DNA of 11,639 nt, taken from positions 1 to 11,639 of the forward strand of contig CACXAK010000018.1 of the NCBI GenBank assembly GCA_902765655.1, written 5' to 3'. Below, one piece after another: positions 1 to 6,198 of the stretch. Source of the stretch: an uncultured bacterium. GTDB lineage: Bacteria; Cyanobacteriota; Vampirovibrionia; Gastranaerophilales; Gastranaerophilaceae. Below the pieces are notes generated by a model. The model was not told the DNA's origin. It ran no database searches and worked only from the letters and a program-made list of their open reading frames with translations. The position numbers and the translations under genes are program-made. Position 1 is the stretch's first letter, and every line of letters begins with the position of its first letter.

Positions 1-1394
1 ATATCTGCTGCGGCTTCATAGTTTTGTGCTGTTTTCAGCGGTGTTTCTCCCTGAGTGTAATCCTGTACTGCCTGAGAGAATGATTTTAATGCTTTTTTTG
101 TTTTTTTAAATTTAAGATGGGCCTTGGCTGTATTGGATGAAACAAAGCCCTTCAAATTATAATTATCCGTTTCATTTGCAATATCTTGAGCTATACCGTA
201 GTAGTCAAATGCTTCCTTTTCATACATATCGGTATAAATATTCCCCATTTTTGTAAGAGATGCGCTCTGTGCCGGAAGATTTTCAGCTTCTCCGGCATGA
301 GAAACAGCACTTGCATAATGGTTTAGTGCAGGTGTAATTTGGCTTACATCATCATAAATTTGACCCATAGAATAATATGCTTTTGCTTTTACATTTTCAT
401 CAGCGGAAAGTTTTGTTGCCTGATGATAGCTCTTTAATGCCTGTGGAAGGTAATCGTGATTATCATATATTTTCCCGACCTCAAAATATATTTTGCCTGA
501 AGTTTCTTTGTCATCAATTTCATTTGCTCTGTTTAACGCTTTTTCAAATGTCTGAATTGCTTTTTCGGGATTTTGGGCATAAGCATATTTTTTCGCCTGA
601 ATAAACAGTGATTTTAATTGTTTATCTTGAGGAATTTTTACGGAAGAATCGCCTGCAACATTGATAGGAATTATTTTAGAGCTTTCCTGAACCTGTTGCG
701 GAGCTTCCTGATTTGTTTCCTGTAATTCTTCCTGACGTTTTGTTTTGCTTGTTGAACCGTCAGGGAATTTCACCAAAAATCTTTCGTTAATATCATTTTC
801 GTCATATTTGAAATTGATTTTCTGTAAAAACAGAGTATCAACCCAATTTTCAACAACTTTTGATTCTTTGTTCAAAGTTTCTGAAATATGCCCGTCAAGT
901 AATGATGCGGCATTTTTAAGGTTTGATTTTATAAGTTTTACATTAGGATTTTCTTTGGTAACTTGTTTTTCAATTAAAGCAATATATCCGTCAACTTCTT
1001 CCGAAATATTATCAGGTGTTCCTATTGCAACTGCGGTATTTCTGAAATCTTTCAGAATTTGTGCAATATTAATTTGGGTATTATTAAAATCCGTGTGGCT
1101 TTCCTGAACATTCTGAACATAGGATTGGGGTTGACCTTGTGGTGCTTTTTTTGCATTAATGTTTACATTTGAATATGCGCTTGCGGCAAAAGATTGCGCA
1201 TAATTTGGAGTATATGCGGGTTTGTTTTCCTGTGTATATTGCAGACCTTTGCTTCTTGAATTTTGATCAGCGCTTTCCTGACGCTGAGTATTGGTTGAAG
1301 CAGTTTGTTCTTCCTGTTCTCTGCGTCTTACTCCGCTTCTGCCATCCTGATTGACATAAGGTCTTTGATATATATTGTTAAGACTCAATCCCAT
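1..1394 (-). CDS. TPR-repeat protein with long disordered N-terminal region (3' end beyond the window)
   Basis: An uninterrupted reading frame begins at ATG 1394-1392 and stays open to the left edge, giving 464 visible residues with no stop. AAAGGT lies 7 bases upstream of the ATG and supports this start. Residues 1-100 are rich in Q, E, N and S and look disordered. Residues about 105-215 form a helical, charged segment without TPR pattern. Residues about 215-250 are a second Q/E-rich linker. From about residue 258 onward there are consecutive TPR-like helical pairs, recognisable by A-x-x-Y/F, G-K-I-Y, G-Q-I-Y and G-N-I-Y and by repeated A-L-x-x-Y/F-x-x-A segments. There is no signal peptide or membrane segment in the visible part. 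TPR arrays usually mediate protein-protein contacts; the partner is unknown. The gene follows the ileS terminator and so is probably transcribed separately. Confidence 0.85.
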   Translation of the reverse strand, partial: MGLSLNNIYQRPYVNQDGRSGVRRREQEEQTASTNTQRQESADQNSRSKGLQYTQENKPAYTPNYAQSFAASAYSNVNINAKKAPQGQPQSYVQNVQESHTDFNNTQINIAQILKDFRNTAVAIGTPDNISEEVDGYIALIEKQVTKENPNVKLIKSNLKNAASLLDGHISETLNKESKVVENWVDTLFLQKINFKYDENDINERFLVKFPDGSTSKTKRQEELQETNQEAPQQVQESSKIIPINVAGDSSVKIPQDKQLKSLFIQAKKYAYAQNPEKAIQTFEKALNRANEIDDKETSGKIYFEVGKIYDNHDYLPQALKSYHQATKLSADENVKAKAYYSMGQIYDDVSQITPALNHYASAVSHAGEAENLPAQSASLTKMGNIYTDMYEKEAFDYYGIAQDIANETDNYNLKGFVSSNTAKAHLKFKKTKKALKSFSQAVQDYTQGETPLKTAQNYEAAAD

Positions 1395-1492
1395 GTATAC
1401 TACCTTTTGTGCATTTATTGCTTTCTACTACAAGTCCGGTACTTTATTTGTACCATATTTCGGAGTTTATGTAGTCAATCATTTGTATGATT

Positions 1493-1533
1493 TTTGACAT
1501 GTTTTATTTAAGGATTTTTAGGGAAATGTCAAA
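1493..1533. repeat. 8-bp inverted repeat TTTGACAT / ATGTCAAA in the TPR-gene leader
   Basis: Exact arms lie at 1493-1500 and 1526-1533, separated by 25 bases, between the ileS terminator and the TPR gene. Each arm contains a TTGACA read in opposite directions, so the arms could equally be -35 elements or a regulator site. I found no convincing -10 box at the standard distance from either arm. Function is undecided. Confidence 0.35.
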
Positions 1534-1550
1534 TTGGCAGAATTTAAATT

Positions 1551-1587
1551 TTCAAAATAAAAAAGGTGCGAATTACCGCACCTTTTT
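1551..1587 (-). terminator. Rho-independent terminator of ileS
   Basis: A six-base-pair GC-rich stem (GGTGCG 1565-1570 with CGCACC 1577-1582) closes a six-base loop and is extended by A-T pairs on both sides. Read on the minus strand it lies about 20 bases after the ileS stop and is followed by a T-rich run. The T run on the plus side is five bases, so weak two-way activity is possible, but no plus-strand gene ends here. Confidence 0.9.
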
Positions 1588-1606
1588 ATGTGTATTATTA
1601 TATGAA

Positions 1607-4423
1607 TTATTCTCCTACGGCTTCGGCGCAATCAGGACAAATACCGTTTGAATTTAATTCACGGTATTTCCAGCAGCGGCAGCATTTTTCGCCTTTTGCT
1701 TTCACTACCCATACCTGATAACCTTCTTCTGTATGTTCATTCAGAATTTCTTCAGGTGGTTTTTCTTCGGTAAGTTTTGCCTGAGATACTATATAAATAT
1801 CTGCCAAATCGGTTTCATTTGATTTTAAAACTGAATTATCATCGGCTTTTATATATACTCCGACTTCTAAGGCACTGCCAACTTTTTTATCAGCTCTCAA
1901 CGGTTCAATTGCTCTTGTTACTACTTCTCTTGATTTCAGAATTTTGCCAAAATCTTCGGCAAGTTGTTCATTGTTCCATTGTGGGTGAACAATAGGGAAA
2001 TCAGAAAGCAAAATACTTACTAAACCGCCTTTTTGAGCTTCAGGAACACTTTGCCAGATGTCTTCTGCCTGATGCGGCATTACAGGAACTAAAATTCTGA
2101 CTAATGCCATAAGGTTTTCATACAAAACTGTCTGACAAGCTCTGCGGGATAATGATTTTTTACCGGCAGTGTATAATCTGTCTTTTACGATGTCAAGATA
2201 GAATGAGCTTAAATCAACTGCTGCAAAGTTTTGCAAACATTGGAAATATTTGTAAAACTCATAATTTTCAAATGCTTGTCTTACTTCTTCAATCAGTTTA
2301 TTTAATTTATGAAGTGCAAATTTGTCGATAAGTTTTAAATCCTCATATTTTACATAATCATTTGCAGGGTCAAAATCAAACAAATTCCCGATTAAGAATC
2401 TTGCTGTGTTTCTGGTTTTCTTAAATATTTCAACAAGTTGTCCTACAATGTTGTTACCGATTTTTATATCGTTTTTATAATCAACTGATGCAGCCCATAA
2501 TCTCAAAATATCCGCACCGTATTTTTGAATAATGTCATCAGGTCTTATGTAGTTCCCCAAAGATTTTGACATTTTTCTGCCGTCTTCGCCGAAAACAAAT
2601 CCGTGAGTCAGAACCTGTTTATATGGTGCTTTACCCTGAGTTGCAATTGATGTTAATAAAGAAGACTGGAACCATCCTCTGTGCTGATCGGAACCTTCAA
2701 GGTACAAATCAACAGGTGTGTGTCCGAGTTCATCCGAGCGTTTTTCTACGACTGCTCTCCATGAAATCCCGGAATCAAACCAAACGTCCATAATATCTTT
2801 TTCTTTTTTGAAATGTGTGCTTCCGCATTTAGGACATTTGTATCCGGCAGGTAAAAGTTCTTCTGCGTTATGATTTACCCATGCATCAGAGCTTTCTTTT
2901 TCAAAGATTTTTGCAACATTTTCAATAGTTTCATCCGTACAAATGACTTCACCGCAATCTTCACAATAGAAAATCGGAATAGGTACGCCCCACGCTCTCT
3001 GGCGGGAAATACACCAATCCGTACGACCTGCAACCATGTTACCTATACGGCTCTCTCCGCTTGCAGGAATCCATTTGACATTATGAATAGCATCCATTGC
3101 TTCTTGTCTGAATTTATCTACTTTTACAAACCATTGCGGAGTTGCTCTGTAAATAACAGGATGTTTACATCTCCAGCAGTGAGGGTAGCTGTGGGAAATT
3201 TCATTTTGATAAACTAAGGAATTTACCCCTTCAAGCATATCAATAACCATATCATTGCCTTTGTAGTAAGGAACACCGACAAGCTCAGGAATTCCTACTT
3301 CTTCTTTCCAGCATCCCGTTGCATCAAGTGGTGAAAATACTTCAACGCCGTATTTTACACCAACTTCGTAGTCCTCAAGACCATGTCCCGGAGCCGTATG
3401 AACTAAACCGGTACCGGCATCAAGAGTTACGTGTTCGCCTAAAATTATTTTTGATTTTCTATTTACAAGCGGATGTTTTGTTTCCATAAGTTCGAAATCT
3501 TGTCCGATTGCAGTACCGATTACTCTGATATCTGATTCTTCCCAACCGACATCTGAGAGGAAAGTTCCCAACAAATCAGTTGCTGCAACGTATATATCAT
3601 TTTTGTATTCAAATAAAGTATATTCAAATCTTGGGTGCATTGAAATTGCAACGTTTGACGGAATTGTCCAAGGAGTTGTTGTCCAGATTATCGCATATAC
3701 TTTTTTATTTTCAGTATCAATAATTTTTTTAATTTTTTCTGTTGATTCTTCATCAAATTCAAATCTGACATATATTGATTTTGAAGAAATGTCGGCATAT
3801 TCAACTTCAGCTTCTGCAAGAGCTGTTTCGCATGAAGCACACCAATAAACAGGTTTTAAACCTTTTTCAATGTAGCCCTTTTTATACATTTCTCCAAAAA
3901 CTCTGACTTGTTCGGCTTCATATTCTCCGTTGATTGTCAGATACGGTTTTTCCCAATTGCCTAATACACCCAAACCTCTGAAGGCCTTTTCCTGTCCTTT
4001 TAAGCTTTTTAGTGCATATTCTCTGCACTTTAATCTTAATTCACCTTCTGTAATTGAATGACGACCGCCTTTTAAATTTTTAACAACAGCATTTTCAATC
4101 GGTAAACCGTGAGCATCATATCCGGGCACATAAGGACTGTAATAGCCGTTCATAGATTTATATTTGATAATAATATCTTTTAAAATTTTATTTAAAGCAG
4201 TACCTACGTGAATTTTTTCGGAACTCAAATACGGAGGTCCGTCATGAAGTACAAATGAATTTGATTTATCACGATTTGACAGCATCTTTTCATAAATATT
4301 ATTTTCTTCCCAAAATTGTTGAATTTGTGGTTCTCTCTGGGTCGCATTTGCTCTCATGGCTAAAGTTGTCTGAGGCAGATTCAGGGTATCTTTGTATTGT
4401 TTTTGTTCTGTTGTTTCTGTCAT
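1607..4423 (-). CDS. ileS: Isoleucyl-tRNA synthetase with variant HVGT signature
   Basis: Cytoplasmic class I enzyme that charges tRNA-Ile with isoleucine. At 938 residues it has normal bacterial IleRS length. Visible landmarks in order: the N-terminal catalytic half with LHDGPPY (59-65), the HIGH-equivalent position reading HVGT (72-75), and PGYDAHGLPIE (100-110), which normally has W in place of Y. The editing (CP1) domain has WTTTPWTIPSNVA (247-259) and GTGLVHTAPGHG (337-348). GRTDWCISRQRAWGVP (466-481), WFDSG (548-552) and an intact KMSKS loop (617-621) follow, then the anticodon-binding region. A C-terminal zinc finger has C914, C915 or C917 plus C929 and C932. The start abuts the symporter stop, with GAGG 8 bases upstream. 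No T-box leader is present, because the upstream gene leaves no room. All other catalytic and editing landmarks being intact argues for a working enzyme rather than a decayed copy. Confidence 0.97.
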   Translation of the reverse strand: MTETTEQKQYKDTLNLPQTTLAMRANATQREPQIQQFWEENNIYEKMLSNRDKSNSFVLHDGPPYLSSEKIHVGTALNKILKDIIIKYKSMNGYYSPYVPGYDAHGLPIENAVVKNLKGGRHSITEGELRLKCREYALKSLKGQEKAFRGLGVLGNWEKPYLTINGEYEAEQVRVFGEMYKKGYIEKGLKPVYWCASCETALAEAEVEYADISSKSIYVRFEFDEESTEKIKKIIDTENKKVYAIIWTTTPWTIPSNVAISMHPRFEYTLFEYKNDIYVAATDLLGTFLSDVGWEESDIRVIGTAIGQDFELMETKHPLVNRKSKIILGEHVTLDAGTGLVHTAPGHGLEDYEVGVKYGVEVFSPLDATGCWKEEVGIPELVGVPYYKGNDMVIDMLEGVNSLVYQNEISHSYPHCWRCKHPVIYRATPQWFVKVDKFRQEAMDAIHNVKWIPASGESRIGNMVAGRTDWCISRQRAWGVPIPIFYCEDCGEVICTDETIENVAKIFEKESSDAWVNHNAEELLPAGYKCPKCGSTHFKKEKDIMDVWFDSGISWRAVVEKRSDELGHTPVDLYLEGSDQHRGWFQSSLLTSIATQGKAPYKQVLTHGFVFGEDGRKMSKSLGNYIRPDDIIQKYGADILRLWAASVDYKNDIKIGNNIVGQLVEIFKKTRNTARFLIGNLFDFDPANDYVKYEDLKLIDKFALHKLNKLIEEVRQAFENYEFYKYFQCLQNFAAVDLSSFYLDIVKDRLYTAGKKSLSRRACQTVLYENLMALVRILVPVMPHQAEDIWQSVPEAQKGGLVSILLSDFPIVHPQWNNEQLAEDFGKILKSREVVTRAIEPLRADKKVGSALEVGVYIKADDNSVLKSNETDLADIYIVSQAKLTEEKPPEEILNEHTEEGYQVWVVKAKGEKCCRCWKYRELNSNGICPDCAEAVGE

Positions 4424-5749
4424 TTATTTATCCTCTATTATTTGTTTTACTTCTGCTGTTTTGGTTTTGGGAGCAATTAAACTCCAAAAACCGCCTTCTT
4501 TGTCACATTCTTGTATATATGTATTCATTTTGTCATAATCAAAACAATTTTCCCATCTTGCAATAACTACTGTTGCAACACAGTTTCCGATTAAATTTAC
4601 TGTTGTTCTTCCCATATCAAGGATTTGATCAATACCCAAAAGAATTGCAACCCCGACAATCGGGATATTGAAACTCGTAAGTGTACCTGCAAGAACAATT
4701 AAAGCAACTCTCGGTACTCCTGCTATACCTTTACTTGTAAGCATCAGAGCTAGCATCATTATAATCTGCTGCTCCAAACCAAGTTCAAGTCCGTTTATTT
4801 GTGCACAAAAAATTACTGCCATTGCAAGATATAACGTACTTCCGTCAAGATTAAAAGTATAGCCTGTCGGCATTACAAAACTGACAATATTTTGCGGGAC
4901 TCCGAATCTTTCCATCAAATCAATAGCTTTTGGAAACGCAGCTTCTGAACTTGCGGTAGTGAATGCAAGTATTGCCGGTTCCTGTACCACTCTTAAAAGA
5001 TTCCTTAATGAAATTTTTGCGTATTTGCAGGCAATAAACAAAACCAAAAATACAAATACGATAAGAGCTGTATATAAAGAGAAAATTACTTTAAAATAAT
5101 TTTTCAGTATTGATAATCCGTTCATCCCGACAGTTGATGCAATCGCACCGAAAATTCCTAATGGCGCAAAGTACATTACATATTCGGTAAATTTAAACAT
5201 TACCTGAGAAACAGACTCCAAAAGTGTCATAACCGGTTTTGCTTTTTCTCCGACTGCACATATTGCGATTGCAAAGAATATTGAAAATACAACAATTTGC
5301 AGCAAATTTCCGTTTGCCATTGCTTCAACAATACTTGTCGGGAAAATATTATATACTATTTCTGATACAGATGTCATTGGGGCGCTTGTTGCTGCCATCA
5401 GACCCGCTTCCTTCATAAGATGAGGATTTGCGGTAATATTCCCAAAACCGTGTCCGGGGTTAAATATGTTCCCCATCGTAAGTCCGATAATCAGAGCCAA
5501 AGTGGTTACTACTTCAAAATAAATTATGGTTTTCAACCCGATTTTCCCGAGTTTTTTGATATCACTGTGGCTTGCAAGTCCCCGAACAAGAGTTGCAAAC
5601 AACAATGGAGCAATAATCATTTTTACCATTCGTAAAAATATTACGGCGAAAGTTTTCATCTTAACCGCATAAACAGGGCAAAAATGACCAAAAACAACAC
5701 CTAAAACAAGGGCTGCAAATATCATCCATGTTAATTTTGAATGTTTCAA
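4424..5749 (-). CDS. Dicarboxylate/amino acid:cation symporter (GltP/GltT/DctA family), TTG start
   Basis: Inner-membrane secondary transporter of 441 residues, the usual family length, with multiple hydrophobic segments starting at residues 7-27. Family signatures are clear: a serine-containing hairpin 1 (TTASSEAAFPK, 264-274), TM7 MPTGYTFNLDGSTLY (293-307), hairpin 2 TSKGIAGVPR (338-347), and TM8 DQILDMGRTTVNLIGN (374-389). D378, R381 and N385 correspond to the substrate-contacting positions of this family. The TM7 and TM8 wording resembles GltP/GltT glutamate/aspartate carriers more than DctA, so sodium- or proton-coupled uptake of acidic amino acids is my preferred reading; C4-dicarboxylates remain possible. 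The start is TTG at 5749, supported by AGAGGT 7-8 bases upstream. The first ATG, at codon 9, would cut into the first membrane segment. Its last codons carry the ileS ribosome binding site, implying co-transcription with ileS. Confidence 0.92.
   Translation of the reverse strand: MKHSKLTWMIFAALVLGVVFGHFCPVYAVKMKTFAVIFLRMVKMIIAPLLFATLVRGLASHSDIKKLGKIGLKTIIYFEVVTTLALIIGLTMGNIFNPGHGFGNITANPHLMKEAGLMAATSAPMTSVSEIVYNIFPTSIVEAMANGNLLQIVVFSIFFAIAICAVGEKAKPVMTLLESVSQVMFKFTEYVMYFAPLGIFGAIASTVGMNGLSILKNYFKVIFSLYTALIVFVFLVLFIACKYAKISLRNLLRVVQEPAILAFTTASSEAAFPKAIDLMERFGVPQNIVSFVMPTGYTFNLDGSTLYLAMAVIFCAQINGLELGLEQQIIMMLALMLTSKGIAGVPRVALIVLAGTLTSFNIPIVGVAILLGIDQILDMGRTTVNLIGNCVATVVIARWENCFDYDKMNTYIQECDKEGGFWSLIAPKTKTAEVKQIIEDK
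4432..4435 (-). promoter_or_regulatory. ileS ribosome binding site inside the symporter gene
   Basis: GAGG read on the minus strand lies 8 bases before the ileS ATG and within the final codons of the symporter. The symporter TAA (4426-4424) directly touches the ileS ATG (4423-4421), so translation of the two genes is probably coupled. Confidence 0.7.
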
Positions 5750-5756
5750 AGTATAT

Positions 5757-5775
5757 ACCTCTATGCAAAATTATA
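5757..5775 (-). promoter_or_regulatory. Candidate -10 box and ribosome binding site for the symporter gene
   Basis: On the minus strand a TATAAT (5775-5770) is followed by AGAGGT (5762-5757) and then the TTG start at 5749. The -10 is perfect, but the hexamer 17 bases upstream (TTTCTA) is a poor -35. Transcription from it would give a very short leader of about 14 bases. The ribosome binding site is the stronger half of this call and fixes the TTG start. Confidence 0.5.
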
Positions 5776-5840
5776 AAATAAACATGGCTTAATAGAAATA
5801 TATAATTGATTTTGTAAATAAAATTAATAAATATTTGAGA

Positions 5841-6188
5841 TTATTGGTTTTCAAGCAATTCTTTTATGTTTTTCTTAATATAATTATCTGATATTCTGTC
5901 GGATTTTGCTGTTAAATCCATTGTTGTCAGCATATCATCAATATACTGCTTTTCCGCATCATTTAATTTAACTTTATTGTCAATCTTATAAGCAATTTTA
6001 TTTATGTTATCAAGAAATTCTTTTTTGGAAAATTTTTTATTCAAATACATATCAATATTGTTGTAAAAATCTTTTTTGACAGGATTTTTAGTTTTGTTCT
6101 TTATCTTGTCTAATGATTCTTTATCAATAATAATTTTTTTATATGGATTAGACGTAAAATTTATGTTATTTATCGAATATATATACAT
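5841..6188 (-). CDS. Lysine-rich 115-residue protein of unknown function with N-terminal INFTSN motif
   Basis: I do not recognise a family. I place the start at ATG 6188-6186 because GAGG sits 5 bases upstream, directly after the stop of the preceding gene. The longer frame from 6215 has no such site and overlaps that gene. The protein contains 22 lysines, no cysteine and no tryptophan, and appears mostly helical and charged after residue 20. Residues 9-16 read INFTSNPY, closely matching LSFTSN at 38-43 of the upstream protein, which also has a PY ten residues further on. The 10-base gap makes a two-gene transcript likely. There is no typical signal peptide or membrane span. It could be a partner or regulator of the upstream protein, or a second substrate of a shared sorting route; neither is shown. 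No hairpin terminator is visible after it. Confidence 0.72.
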   Translation of the reverse strand: MYIYSINNINFTSNPYKKIIIDKESLDKIKNKTKNPVKKDFYNNIDMYLNKKFSKKEFLDNINKIAYKIDNKVKLNDAEKQYIDDMLTTMDLTAKSDRISDNYIKKNIKELLENQ

Positions 6189-6192
6189 TTCT

Positions 6193-6196
6193 ACCT
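6193..6196 (-). promoter_or_regulatory. Start-deciding ribosome binding site for the 115-residue protein
   Basis: GAGG on the minus strand lies about 5 bases before ATG 6188. It starts only a few bases after the TGA/TAA region ending the upstream gene at 6199. It selects this ATG over the in-frame ATGs further upstream. Confidence 0.6.
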
Positions 6197-6198
6197 CA

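Noticed and set aside
745..1107. 120-residue plus-strand open frame
   Set aside because: It lies opposite the TPR gene, whose continuous frame, start and repeat pattern explain the region; no ribosome binding site or domain is seen.
2870..3217. 115-residue plus-strand open frame, with other plus-strand frames across 1607-5749
   Set aside because: They are antisense to ileS and the symporter, which are certain genes, and their translations show no family features.
4150..4260. Frameshift or sequencing error explaining the odd HIGH region of IleRS
   Set aside because: The frame is continuous and normal conserved segments lie on both sides (LHDGPPY before, ALNKILKDI after), so a frameshift cannot explain it; only a point substitution could.
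4424..4700. T-box or other tRNA-sensing leader upstream of ileS
   Set aside because: The symporter coding region runs right up to the ileS ATG, leaving no leader, and no T-box consensus is visible.
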